Virus record (IMG/VR): IMGVR_UViG_3300032282_003362
Location: 1-47,126 of that record
Strand: one strand, 5' to 3'
Origin: a virus
Length of the DNA stretch: 47,126 nt
Part shown: positions 23,581 to 32,280 of the stretch, piece after piece
Position numbering within the stretch: position 1 is the stretch's first letter
How the letters are laid out: the number at the start of each line of letters is the position of its first letter
Notes under the pieces: model-generated
Told to the model about the DNA's origin: nothing
The model's database searches: none
What the model saw: only the letters and a program-made list of their open reading frames with translations
Program-made: the position numbers and the translations under genes

Positions 23581-23751
23581 ATGCCAAAGAAGCCTTCTCC
23601 TTCCCCGTTCTATCAAGTTCAGCCTTGGATTCCGACTCCAATTAAGCCGATCAAGTATGATGTGGTTAGCGGTCCAAAGCCGATGAAGACGACGCCAGCT
23701 TACCCTGGCTCGCTGTTTCCTAAGATGGGCCTGAATCTTGGGCAGAAGTAA
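23581..23751 (+). CDS. small Pro/Lys-rich protein, 56 aa
   Basis: A short frame (MPKKPSPSPFYQVQPWIPTP) with a plausible ribosome-binding AAGAAGGCAGG upstream; its stop overlaps the next ATG (TAATG). It is rich in Pro, Lys and aromatic residues and probably unstructured. Tight packing between real genes is the main support. It may be a minor virion or linker protein. Confidence 0.6.
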   Translation: MPKKPSPSPFYQVQPWIPTPIKPIKYDVVSGPKPMKTTPAYPGSLFPKMGLNLGQK

Positions 23752-23966
23752 TGTCGAACTCGCCGCTCAATCCGAGTCAGTACCGCAATCCTTCAATGGA
23801 TCAGCGCGTGCTCATGTATCGGTTTAACAGCCAATGGAACTCGGCAAAGGTTTATACCCCGCAACTTAGGTTGAATTTAGGAACGGACGCACCTAGCAAA
23901 AGACGCCAAAAACTTGCCGAGTTCAATAATGACTTCGGTTTTGATTTTGCAATCGGAGAAACTTAA
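23751..23966 (+). CDS. hypothetical protein, 71 aa
   Basis: Begins within the stop of the preceding gene and ends 2 bases before the fibre gene. No family is recognised. The sequence is Asn/Gln/Arg-rich with aromatic residues (PSQYRNPSMDQRVLMYRFNS) and no membrane segment. Its position directly before a fibre suggests a structural accessory role, which is inference only. Confidence 0.6.
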   Translation: MSNSPLNPSQYRNPSMDQRVLMYRFNSQWNSAKVYTPQLRLNLGTDAPSKRRQKLAEFNNDFGFDFAIGET

Positions 23967-23968
23967 TC

Positions 23969-26101
23969 ATGCCGCAACAAACACGCGAAGAACTTCTTGG
24001 CGAAATTCAGACAGATTTCCCAACAAACAATAACCGTGATATTACGGCAACGATCCTTCGCGGGTTCTTGGACAACTTTGTTGATTCTGCTTTTATCCCG
24101 GCGTCTGATGGTCCCGGTCCACAGGGTGCTCAGGGCGCTCAGGGCGCTCAGGGAGCTCAAGGTGCTCAGGGCGCTCAGGGTTATCAAGGAAATCAAGGTC
24201 AAGGATTTACCTATCAAGGCAACTGGGTTGATTACAATACCTATCAGCCATACGATGTTGTTACTTACGATGGTGATACCTGGATTACGCCTACCGTAAG
24301 CATTAATCAAATTCCCGGCGTAGCTGGTGATTGGTATTTATTTACGAGCAAAGGCGCTCAGGGAAGCCAAGGCGCTCAAGGCCCGCAGGGTGTTCAGGGC
24401 AACCAAGGTAATCAGGGGTTTCAAGGCAGTCAGGGAAATCAAGGCGTGCAAGGCACCCAAGGCTTTCAAGGCGCACAAGGAGCCCAAGGTTCTCAAGGCT
24501 ACCAAGGCAATCAGGGATCTACCGGAACTTCATCTAGCCTATTTCTGTATCAAGCAGATACAGGAGCCACTAGCGGATACCCTGGTAATGGTCATGTCCT
24601 TTGGAATAATGCCACTCAAGTTAGTGCGACATCAATCAACATTAGCCACCTAACGGATGATGGCACGGACATTGATATTTTCTTAGCGTTGCTGGAAACA
24701 ACTGAACATTTTGTTCTTCAAGATAGGAATTCTAGTTCAAATTTTCAAAATTGGAGAATTACGGGATCGCCTGTTAATTTTAACGCAGGTCTGTCTAACA
24801 GTTATTGGGCCGTTCCTGTTGCAATTTCTTCGTCTGGCGGTTCAGGCACTACAAACTTCAGCAATAACCATAGTTTGTTTCTTGCGATTGTTTCAGGTGT
24901 AACTGGTCCGCAAGGTCCACAAGGCGTTCAAGGCTCTGCTGGTTCTCAGGGATCGCAAGGTACCCAAGGCACCCAAGGTTTTCAAGGCACTCAAGGTTCC
25001 CAAGGTATTCAGGGAACCCAGGGCAACCAAGGTTATCAAGGCGCACAGGGTTCTGTTGGCGCTCAAGGTTTTCAGGGAGCAAATGGCGCTCAGGGTTTTC
25101 AGGGTGCTGCTGGTGCTCAAGGCTCGACCGGAGCCCAAGGATCTACCGGCGCACAAGGCTCCACGGGTGCTCAAGGCAACCAGGGTTTTCAGGGCGCTGC
25201 TGGCGCTCAAGGAACTCAAGGCTTTCAAGGTGCCGCTGGATCGCAGGGATCGCAGGGCGCTCAGGGCGCTCAAGGCTCGCAAGGTAATCAAGGTGCTCAA
25301 GGCAACCAGGGAAACCAAGGTACAGCCGGAAGTGGAACTACCTACGTTACAAAGACCGCCAACTACACAATGGCGAATCTTGAGGGCGTGCTTGCAAACA
25401 CCTCGGGCGGGACGTTTACGGTCACGCTGCCAGCTACTCCATCGACGGGGTATATGTGCATCATTGCCGATGCTACTGCAAACTTTGGTACCACCAACCT
25501 TACCGTTGGGCGGAATGGCTCCACGATCAACGGCACGGCTGCAGACCTTACCCTAGACATTAGCGGTGTCTCGGTGCAGTTCTTGTACTCCGGTACAACC
25601 TGGGATGTGTTTGCTCAGATTGGTGGTAACGGCGGTACGGCGGTGACGCTTGATGGCGTGCAGACGCTTACAAACAAGACGTTTACCACAGGTAATGCGT
25701 TCAACGGTACTCTGGGTGCAACAACGCCAAGTACCGTTGTTGGCACTACCGTTTCCGACTCCATCGGCACAATGCGGCAAATTCCGCAGAACTCGCAGTC
25801 GGCAGCATATACGCTCGTTCTCTCTGACGCTGGTAAAAACATTTTTCACCCATCGGCTGACACGACAGCTCGGACATGGACAATCCCGGCCAATGGAAGC
25901 GTTCCCTATGTAATTGGCACGGCGATTACCTTTGTGAATCAAAACGCTGGTGGCGTTATCACGATTGCGATTACGACAGACACGATGCGTCTTGCTGGTG
26001 CAGGAACAACTGGGTCGCGGACTCTGGCTGCTAACGGCATTGCGACTGCAATCAAAGTTACCTCAACGGAATGGTTGATCAGCGGCACCGGCCTTACCTA
26101 A
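23969..26101 (+). CDS. multidomain collagen-like tail fibre, 710 aa
   Basis: Residues 1-49 form an attachment region (TREELLGEIQTDFPTNNNRD). Collagen block 1 has 9 Gly-X-Y triplets (50-76). Residues about 79-127 resemble a chitin-binding-type module (YQGNWVDYNTYQPYDVVTYD, then NQIPGVAGDWYLF). Collagen block 2 has 19 triplets (129-185). Residues 188-311 form a globular beta domain. Collagen block 3 has 47 triplets (313-453) without a charged residue. The C-terminus (457-710) is Thr/Ser-rich and beta-structured, including a TNKT/GATTPSTV module shared with the 27744 gene. It is probably a receptor-binding fibre. Nearly every triplet has Gln in the Y position. Confidence 0.85.
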   Translation: MPQQTREELLGEIQTDFPTNNNRDITATILRGFLDNFVDSAFIPASDGPGPQGAQGAQGAQGAQGAQGAQGYQGNQGQGFTYQGNWVDYNTYQPYDVVTYDGDTWITPTVSINQIPGVAGDWYLFTSKGAQGSQGAQGPQGVQGNQGNQGFQGSQGNQGVQGTQGFQGAQGAQGSQGYQGNQGSTGTSSSLFLYQADTGATSGYPGNGHVLWNNATQVSATSINISHLTDDGTDIDIFLALLETTEHFVLQDRNSSSNFQNWRITGSPVNFNAGLSNSYWAVPVAISSSGGSGTTNFSNNHSLFLAIVSGVTGPQGPQGVQGSAGSQGSQGTQGTQGFQGTQGSQGIQGTQGNQGYQGAQGSVGAQGFQGANGAQGFQGAAGAQGSTGAQGSTGAQGSTGAQGNQGFQGAAGAQGTQGFQGAAGSQGSQGAQGAQGSQGNQGAQGNQGNQGTAGSGTTYVTKTANYTMANLEGVLANTSGGTFTVTLPATPSTGYMCIIADATANFGTTNLTVGRNGSTINGTAADLTLDISGVSVQFLYSGTTWDVFAQIGGNGGTAVTLDGVQTLTNKTFTTGNAFNGTLGATTPSTVVGTTVSDSIGTMRQIPQNSQSAAYTLVLSDAGKNIFHPSADTTARTWTIPANGSVPYVIGTAITFVNQNAGGVITIAITTDTMRLAGAGTTGSRTLAANGIATAIKVTSTEWLISGTGLT

Positions 26102-26103
26102 GC

Positions 26104-27741
26104 ATGAGCGCAATAATGCAGCAAATGTTAGTGGCGATGGGTGCTCCCGGTTACATTGAAGCAACTGGAGGAAATATATCCGATTTAGCCGGTTATAGAT
26201 ACCATTCGTTTACTTCATCAGGGACATTTACCGTATCAACTGCTCCTAGCGGAAGAACCATAGACATTGTAACAGTGGGAGGAGGTGGATCTGGTGGAGC
26301 AAATTGGGGAGGAGGTGCTGGCGGTGGTGGCGTAATTTACACCGCTGGCTCTTCGGTTTCGGCTACTTCGTATTCAATAACTGTTGGTCTCGGTGGCGCT
26401 GGTCGGACTGGATCAGTCAATGGTTATACGGGAGGAAATTCTTCATTTAACGGAACTATAACCGCTATTGGCGGTGGCGGCGGTGGATTAACTGGAGCGG
26501 ATGGTAGCAATGGTGGATGCGGCGGTGGCGCAGGTGGGTTGTCATCCACTAACGTAGGTGGCGCCGGAACTTCATCCCAAGGATTTAAGGGTGGCGACGG
26601 AAACAACACGGTCGGCTCTGGTGGCGGTGGAGCAACTGTTGCAGGAACTATTGCCGGTGGTGGCCTTGGATACGCTTTCAACGGAGTTACCTATGGATCT
26701 GGTGGTGGTGGATGCAGCCAAAGCGGTGCAGTAGGGGCTGCGACTTCCGGTGGTTCACGAGAGGCCGGTAATGGTGGATATTTGGCCGGTTCTACGGGTG
26801 GTAGCGGTATTGCAAATACTGGCGGCGGTGGTGGTGGTGGATCAAATTCTGGTGGGTCTGGCGCAGGAGGAAACGGCGTTGTTATAATTAAATACCCATA
26901 TACAACATATACGGCAGCTCCTTCGGTCGAATATTTGATTATTGCCGGTGGTGGCGGTGGCGGTGGCGATGCTGGTGGTGGTGGTGGCGCAGGTGGTTTT
27001 AGAACAGCTACTGGTCTTTCAGTTACGCCGGGGACTAGTTATACTGTAACCGTAGGCGCAGGTGGATCTGGCAGTTCTTCTGCTACTGGCTCAAATGGAG
27101 GCGCATCATCATTTAATTCCATAAGTGCTGTTGGTGGTGGTGGTGGTGGACGTTACGCACTTAATGGATCTTCTGGCGGATCTGGCGGCGGCGGCGGATC
27201 GGGCGAAACTGGCGATTTGCCTCCCGGCACAGGAGGGGCCGGAACATCTGGCCAAGGATACTCCGGTGGGAATGGATTTTTGGGAGATACCGGAGGAACG
27301 CCAACCCCAGATGAAGGCGGCGGCGGTGGCGGTGCTGGTGGATCAACAACCAATGGTGGTACAGGTGGAGGAGCTGGACTTAATAGTTCCATCACCGGAT
27401 CAACTGTTGGATATGCTTATGGCGGTGGTAGCGGTGGATGGATTGATGGAGGAGATTTTAGCGGTGCAGGAGTTGGATCACCTTATGGCATAGGAGGAGG
27501 CGGAAGCGGAAATTCACCACTTGGACTTAGCGGAACAGCAGGTGGCCCAAACACAGGTATGGGTGGTGGCGGTGGTGGGTCGGGACCGGGAGCCACTGGT
27601 GGCAGTGGCGGCAGCGGTATTGTAGTCATCAGACATTCGGATGCTTACGCCACCGCATTTACAACCGGCAATCCTACCTACACCGTAACGGGCGGATACA
27701 AAATCTACAAGTTCACGGGTAGTGGTTCGATAACATTCTAA
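26104..27741 (+). CDS. glycine-rich adhesin-like fibre protein, 545 aa
   Basis: Two long tracts of Gly-rich loops (GGGGSGG, GGGGGGG and similar) alternate with short strands. Each tract begins with a conserved strand set (IDIVTVGGGGSGG near 55-67; VEYLIIAGGGGGGG near 279-292) and ends in VVIIKY or IVVIRHSD. A short terminal unit (GGYKIYKFTGSGSITF) repeats the motif near residue 35. This resembles polyglycine-type receptor-binding adhesins of tailed phages. It starts 2 bases after the collagen fibre gene and is probably carried on it. Confidence 0.75.
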   Translation: MSAIMQQMLVAMGAPGYIEATGGNISDLAGYRYHSFTSSGTFTVSTAPSGRTIDIVTVGGGGSGGANWGGGAGGGGVIYTAGSSVSATSYSITVGLGGAGRTGSVNGYTGGNSSFNGTITAIGGGGGGLTGADGSNGGCGGGAGGLSSTNVGGAGTSSQGFKGGDGNNTVGSGGGGATVAGTIAGGGLGYAFNGVTYGSGGGGCSQSGAVGAATSGGSREAGNGGYLAGSTGGSGIANTGGGGGGGSNSGGSGAGGNGVVIIKYPYTTYTAAPSVEYLIIAGGGGGGGDAGGGGGAGGFRTATGLSVTPGTSYTVTVGAGGSGSSSATGSNGGASSFNSISAVGGGGGGRYALNGSSGGSGGGGGSGETGDLPPGTGGAGTSGQGYSGGNGFLGDTGGTPTPDEGGGGGGAGGSTTNGGTGGGAGLNSSITGSTVGYAYGGGSGGWIDGGDFSGAGVGSPYGIGGGGSGNSPLGLSGTAGGPNTGMGGGGGGSGPGATGGSGGSGIVVIRHSDAYATAFTTGNPTYTVTGGYKIYKFTGSGSITF

Positions 27742-27743
27742 TC

Positions 27744-28370
27744 ATGGCAACACTCTCATCCATCATCACGCCGACGAACATCACGACGGCGAGTAATACG
27801 CAGACGCTGACGAACAAGACGCTGACGGGTGCTGCTATGAATGGCACGCTGGGTGCGACTACCCCGAGCACGGTGGCGGCAACGACAATTAGCGCGACAA
27901 GCACAATCACGCCCTCCCAAACGGCGGGAATCGTTGGAACCACGACTAACAACAACGCCAACGCTGGGTCGGTCGGTGAGTATGTTACAGCAACGCTTGC
28001 TAGTGGTTCTGCTCATACAATGACAGCAGCTGTAACTGATTCTGTAACGAGCATTAGCCTTACTGCGGGTGATTGGGATGTATCTGCAGTAGGATGGTGG
28101 GTCGTTAATGCGAGCGCCACATACTACATTTGGTTTGGAGTTGGGACAAGCGCATCCGGCAATCCAGGATCGGCTATTGGAGCCGCTGATAATCTTATTT
28201 TATCTGCCGGTGCTGCATGGCCTGCTACAGCAAATTACGACGCTGTTGCTATTCCTCCTGTTCGCTTTTCGTTGGCAAGCACCACTACTATATATTTGAC
28301 GGCCCAAAGTAATTTTACAGGAACGGCAAATACTTGTTTTGGAAGTATCCACGCTCGTCGCGTTCGCTAA
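27744..28370 (+). CDS. fibre-associated protein, 208 aa
   Basis: Residues about 20-55 (TLTNKTLTGAAMNGTLGATT, then PSTVAATTIS) match a module of the 23969 fibre. The remainder is a Thr/Ser/Ala-rich beta domain (SLTAGDWDVSAVGWWVV ... TTIYLTAQSNF) with the look of a trimeric fibre head. It begins 2 bases after the glycine-rich gene. It is likely a short fibre or an exchangeable tip. The shared module is also seen at DNA level, so recombination between the two genes is possible. Confidence 0.65.
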   Translation: MATLSSIITPTNITTASNTQTLTNKTLTGAAMNGTLGATTPSTVAATTISATSTITPSQTAGIVGTTTNNNANAGSVGEYVTATLASGSAHTMTAAVTDSVTSISLTAGDWDVSAVGWWVVNASATYYIWFGVGTSASGNPGSAIGAADNLILSAGAAWPATANYDAVAIPPVRFSLASTTTIYLTAQSNFTGTANTCFGSIHARRVR

Positions 28371-28378
28371 CCATACCA

Positions 28379-28627
28379 ATGCCCCTTAACCCACGCAATT
28401 TACCGTGCAATAAACCCAGGCGTGATGTTCTGGGGGGCAAAAAGTTTGTGGTTAAAGCCTGCGCTAATGGTAAAACCAAAACCGTCCGGTTCGGGGATGC
28501 CAATATGACTATCAAGAAAAACCAGCCAGCTCGCAAAAAGAGCTACTGCGCTCGGTCTGGTGGTATCGTTGGAAAGAAAAACAAACTTTCGGCAAATTAT
28601 TGGTCTCGTAGGGCGTGGGGCTGCTAA
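28379..28627 (+). CDS. conserved small phage protein, 82 aa
   Basis: Contains KKFVVKA ... KTVRFGDANMTIKKNQPAR ... ARSGGIVGKKNKLSANYWSR and ends RRAWGC. This FGDxNMxIxxxxPxRxxSxxAR...YWSxxxW pattern is one I know from conserved phage proteins near head genes, with no clear function. ATG at 28379 was chosen; an upstream in-frame start at 28334 only re-translates the preceding gene. Basic charge suggests DNA or capsid binding. Confidence 0.7.
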   Translation: MPLNPRNLPCNKPRRDVLGGKKFVVKACANGKTKTVRFGDANMTIKKNQPARKKSYCARSGGIVGKKNKLSANYWSRRAWGC

Positions 28628-28632
28628 CACCA

Positions 28633-29175
28633 ATGAGCGGCACCGTTGATAAGAATTGGATGTCATACACTGGCCCAAGGCCGGATGTAAGCACGTTTGT
28701 AAATCCGCCTGACCCAGAAAACTACGATGACATAATGAAGTTCTCCGATTGCTCGGATGCTTATGTCTCTACCACAATCATAGCAGCAGGCCAGGAGAAC
28801 TGCGTCGATGCCGTCAGAGGTAGTAATTACTTGTTCTCCGGTTGCTCGCTCTTAGGAGGCTCTGGCGTATCGTCAGCAACCTTGAAAGGTTCGATCGTTG
28901 GCTGGGAATTTAATAATTGCGGAATTGGTCGAGGCGAAAAAACCGACATCGAGGTAGGTCAATTCGACAAGTATTGGTATGCTGGTCGCCCACCGACTAC
29001 TGGTGGCGTAATTGACTCCTGCTATCCATACGGCGGCGAAAAGATCCGAGTAACCTGCTGGGACGCCGACAAGCCCGAGGTAACCAACAGCATGGTGGAG
29101 ATCATCAAGGTTCCCTGGATCATCTGGTTCCCGTATTTTTGCTTCAGGTATATTTGGATCAGAATCTTTCCATGA
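28633..29175 (+). CDS. hypothetical protein with C-terminal hydrophobic segment, 180 aa
   Basis: The middle (DAVRGSNYLFSGCSLLGGSG, then GSIVGWEFNNCGIGRG) has the short strand-turn rhythm of a right-handed beta helix. The C-terminus (VPWIIWFPYFCFRYIWIRIF) is a strongly hydrophobic aromatic segment, possibly a membrane anchor. The ATG at 28633 is preferred to a GTG at 28615 inside the previous gene. It overlaps the next gene by ATGA, pairing it with a holin-like membrane protein. Function unknown. Confidence 0.55.
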   Translation: MSGTVDKNWMSYTGPRPDVSTFVNPPDPENYDDIMKFSDCSDAYVSTTIIAAGQENCVDAVRGSNYLFSGCSLLGGSGVSSATLKGSIVGWEFNNCGIGRGEKTDIEVGQFDKYWYAGRPPTTGGVIDSCYPYGGEKIRVTCWDADKPEVTNSMVEIIKVPWIIWFPYFCFRYIWIRIFP

Positions 29176-29588
29176 GCTTCATCGACCTAATAACAAATGC
29201 AGCGGGCGGCGGCATCCTTGGCATGGGCCTGCATTGCTTCACCGACTGGCTCGATACCAAGAACAAGATCGCTATGATGAACGCGCAGGTAGCTGCGGCG
29301 GAAAAGACTGAAGCATGGAAGGCGTTTACGGAAAGTCAGGGCGATAGCGGTCCAATGCAAGTTCCTCAAGGCGTATGGCCTTGGGTGGCATCTATTTACG
29401 TCTTGGTGTTTGCACTCAAGGAAGGCACTCGACCGGGCCTAGCGTGGGCCGGGGTGGTAATCCTTTTCTATGTATTCAATGGGTCGGATGCCGCTACTCG
29501 ATCGACCCTAGCAAGCGAATTTCAATTTGGCGCGTTCACAGCGATCTTCTGGTACTACGGGGCAAGATATTCTCGGTCCTCTAAGTAA
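29172..29588 (+). CDS. putative holin (3-TM GTA-holin-like), 138 aa
   Basis: Residues about 5-22 form a first hydrophobic segment (LITNAAGGGILGMGLHCF), followed by a charged helix (KNKIAMMNAQVAAAEKTEAW). A second and a third hydrophobic segment surround the motif GTRPGLAWAGVVILFYVF. This organisation and the RP motif match the three-TM holin family known from gene transfer agents. It would permeabilise the inner membrane for lysis. The ATGA overlap with the previous gene supports the start at 29172. Confidence 0.6.
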   Translation: MSFIDLITNAAGGGILGMGLHCFTDWLDTKNKIAMMNAQVAAAEKTEAWKAFTESQGDSGPMQVPQGVWPWVASIYVLVFALKEGTRPGLAWAGVVILFYVFNGSDAATRSTLASEFQFGAFTAIFWYYGARYSRSSK

Positions 29589-29643
29589 TCTATTGCCTTC
29601 GTAAAAGGGCAAACGTAGCCCGCAGAAGCACAAAGACATCACC

Positions 29644-29796
29644 ATGAAATCACCGCATCAAGCTCGACCAAAATCTTCTGTGAATTCTTGCAACTGCTCC
29701 AAAGGCTATAAGCCCTTTGGCAAGATGGCTTCGGGTCGTGTGACTCCAGCCAGCAAGACCCAGGCTAAGATTTATCCCGGCACCCCTCAGGGTTAA
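29644..29796 (+). CDS. small protein, 50 aa
   Basis: The frame MKSPHQARPKSSVNSCNCSK ends with YPGTPQG and stops 3 bases before the portal start. It is basic with a CNC motif and resembles other short virion-associated proteins in this genome. There is no domain. Support is position between two real genes and an ACC-ATG start like several neighbours. Confidence 0.5.
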   Translation: MKSPHQARPKSSVNSCNCSKGYKPFGKMASGRVTPASKTQAKIYPGTPQG

Positions 29797-29799
29797 ACC

Positions 29800-31896
29800 G
29801 TGGATACGCCGTCAAATAAGAAGCCTCCGACTCCAAAGGGGTCGAAGCCCGTTTCGTCCACTCCTGCCAGCTCTGACTTCAAGCAGGCCGAGGAGAATCG
29901 TCGCGTCAAAGATGTGGGCGGCGCTCGCACCATCTACAACCGACTGGTTCAGGATAACGTACTTCGATCGAACACGATTGCAAATACCCGCAATCAGCTT
30001 GAAGGGGGACGCCCTTTCAATCCTTCGGAGTTGGAGGCTCAGGGCGCGGCGTGGCAGACAAATGTAAACTTTGGTGACGCGCAAGCGGCGCGTGATCGTG
30101 ACTTCCTTCCTTATTGGAAGATGATCAATGACGTTCCCCATCGGGGTGCGTTCGTGATTGATTCAAATTCTACCGATTCGGACAAGTGGGCGGTCGCATT
30201 TGCCGAGGTGTTCGATGAGTTCCATGAAGATTGGGGCGCTGACTACTGGACCCAGTTTATGAAGTTTTCCAAGAACTTCGTGGATTTCGGGCCGGGCATT
30301 GTCCAGTGGACTGAGCCAAGCACCGCCCGCTACAAGTCCGTGAACGTGCAGCGCGTTTACTGGCCCAAGAACACGCAGATGTCTCCCGATGAGTGGGAGG
30401 TGACAATGTTTGTCCGCGATGTTTCTGCTACCGAGCTTTACGGGTACATCCGTAACCCAGACAAAGAGCGCCAGTCCAAGGCGGCTGGTTGGAACGTGGA
30501 TGCGATCAAGGCTGCGATCGTGCAGATGAAAGATGGCGGTCAGTTCCCTGACTACCGGGATTACACCCGCTATCAGGATCTCCTGGTGAACAATGACATT
30601 GTTATCACCTCGCCGTTTCAGCCGATGTCAATGGTGTGGCTCTACGTCAAAAACTTTGACGGCAAGATCGGGTGCTACGTCTTTCCTCAGAACAAGGGAG
30701 TCGAAGAGTTCCTGTACGAGGACGAAGCCGCCGCTGAATCCTTCCGCAATCTCTTAGGCGCGGTCTGGTACGATACCGGCACCGATGGCATGATCCACTC
30801 GATCAAGGGATTCGGGATTAAGAACTTCTTCTTCTCGCAGTTGCTCAACCGGACCAAGTGCCGACTTGTAGATGGCGGTACACTGTCGTCCGGCATGAAC
30901 TTCCAGTACACGGGCGAGAACATCCCCGAGGAGTCGCCTCCGGTAGAGAATTATGGTCCGTTCACAATCTTTCCGAACGGCATCCAGCAGTTAAATATCT
31001 ATCCACAGATCCAGCCTGCAATGGCGGTGATGGAGATGCTGAGTCAAAATCGGGACCAGAACAATTCGCTATACAGCGAAGCGTCAAATCAGCAGCAGAT
31101 CCAGAACACGGACACCGCTACCCAGGCCAAGATCCTGACTGCGATGCAGGGCCAGATGTCCGAGGCGAGCGCAGCTATCTTTTTGTCTCAGGTAGGTGAG
31201 AACATCTACACCGAGCAGGTTCGCCGCCTTCGGATGCGCGGAAATACAGATCAAGACGCTAAGAATTTTGTTCGCCGCCTGCGTGAGCGCAACGTGCCAG
31301 ATGAAGTGATCTTCGATAAAGAGATCCGCGTTAAGACCGGCGCAAACTCTGGCATGGCTAACCCAATCCTCATGGCCCAGAAGTACCAAGAGGGCCTGCA
31401 GCTATCCCAGATGCCCGGCGTCAATCAGCGTTGGTTCTTGGAGAACTTCATTGCCTACAAGTATGGTTCTCAGTCCTTGAGCAAGGCGCTCCTGCCAGAG
31501 GGTGTGGACTCTCAGCCGATGCAACGCCGCGAGGCTATCATGGAGAACGCGGATCTCGGAAACGGCATCCAGCTTCCAGTTGTCCCAGAGGACGCGCATT
31601 TCGAGCATATCGAGGAGCACCTGAAGCCTATCATGGGCATGGTGCAGCAGTTCCAGCAGACCCAGCAGACGACCCCAGAACAGGTCTCTGCGATGACTAT
31701 TGGCATCGAGCATACAGGCCAGCATATGAGCTATCTGGCCAACGATGAGACGAAGAAGGACCAATTCCAGGCGGTTCGTGGGCCATTTATGCTTGCCCAG
31801 AGTGTCATCAAGGGAATATTACAGCAGGCACAGCAGCAACAACAGGCACAGCAGCAGGCCCCAATGGGTCAGCAGCCTCAACCAATGCTGCAATAA
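29800..31896 (+). CDS. portal protein, 698 aa
   Basis: Length, position before scaffold and capsid genes, and the domain pattern fit a podovirus-type portal. A disordered N-terminus is followed by a helical/beta body (DVPHRGAFVIDSN, FVDFGPGIVQWTEPS, RVYWPKNTQMSPDEWEVTMF), a long helical region (TATQAKILTAMQGQMSEASA, residues about 445-465) and a Gln-rich C-terminal tail (ILQQAQQQQQAQQQ). Portals form the dodecameric DNA entry ring bound by terminase and adaptor. GTG start. No protease domain is fused to it. Confidence 0.8.
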   Translation: MDTPSNKKPPTPKGSKPVSSTPASSDFKQAEENRRVKDVGGARTIYNRLVQDNVLRSNTIANTRNQLEGGRPFNPSELEAQGAAWQTNVNFGDAQAARDRDFLPYWKMINDVPHRGAFVIDSNSTDSDKWAVAFAEVFDEFHEDWGADYWTQFMKFSKNFVDFGPGIVQWTEPSTARYKSVNVQRVYWPKNTQMSPDEWEVTMFVRDVSATELYGYIRNPDKERQSKAAGWNVDAIKAAIVQMKDGGQFPDYRDYTRYQDLLVNNDIVITSPFQPMSMVWLYVKNFDGKIGCYVFPQNKGVEEFLYEDEAAAESFRNLLGAVWYDTGTDGMIHSIKGFGIKNFFFSQLLNRTKCRLVDGGTLSSGMNFQYTGENIPEESPPVENYGPFTIFPNGIQQLNIYPQIQPAMAVMEMLSQNRDQNNSLYSEASNQQQIQNTDTATQAKILTAMQGQMSEASAAIFLSQVGENIYTEQVRRLRMRGNTDQDAKNFVRRLRERNVPDEVIFDKEIRVKTGANSGMANPILMAQKYQEGLQLSQMPGVNQRWFLENFIAYKYGSQSLSKALLPEGVDSQPMQRREAIMENADLGNGIQLPVVPEDAHFEHIEEHLKPIMGMVQQFQQTQQTTPEQVSAMTIGIEHTGQHMSYLANDETKKDQFQAVRGPFMLAQSVIKGILQQAQQQQQAQQQAPMGQQPQPMLQ

Positions 31897-31902
31897 AACA
31901 TA

Positions 31903-32271
31903 ATGCCTCGTAAAAAGTTTGGGCCTTACGGATGGTTGGCCAACATCCACAGTGACGAAAGTTTCGGGATGGGGTTGAACCACGACCTATCACCTGATGA
32001 AAAAGTTGAACTGCGAAAGCTGTTCGACGGTCCTTTGTTTCAGAAGGCGCTGGCTAATGCCAGGCTGATGAAACCAACCGCATTTGCTCCCGGTCTTGAG
32101 GGTCAGCATGGAGCACAGATTGCCTCTAATCGCCTGCATGAAATGCGGGGATGGAAGCTGTTTGAAGTCGCACTTGCGAAACAGGCTATCGCCATTCCCA
32201 AGCGCCGTGAGATGCCAAAAGATAACTTCCCTGATGAAGGGAGGACGGAAGCAGAGTTTAAGTCCAAATAA
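31903..32271 (+). CDS. hypothetical head-region protein, 122 aa
   Basis: Lies 6 bases after the portal and 9 before the scaffold. A soluble basic protein with an N-terminal aromatic stretch (KKFGPYGWLANIHSD) and helices thereafter. No family is recognised. Position suggests a head assembly or prohead-associated role. Confidence 0.6.
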   Translation: MPRKKFGPYGWLANIHSDESFGMGLNHDLSPDEKVELRKLFDGPLFQKALANARLMKPTAFAPGLEGQHGAQIASNRLHEMRGWKLFEVALAKQAIAIPKRREMPKDNFPDEGRTEAEFKSK

Positions 32272-32280
32272 CCCACCACC

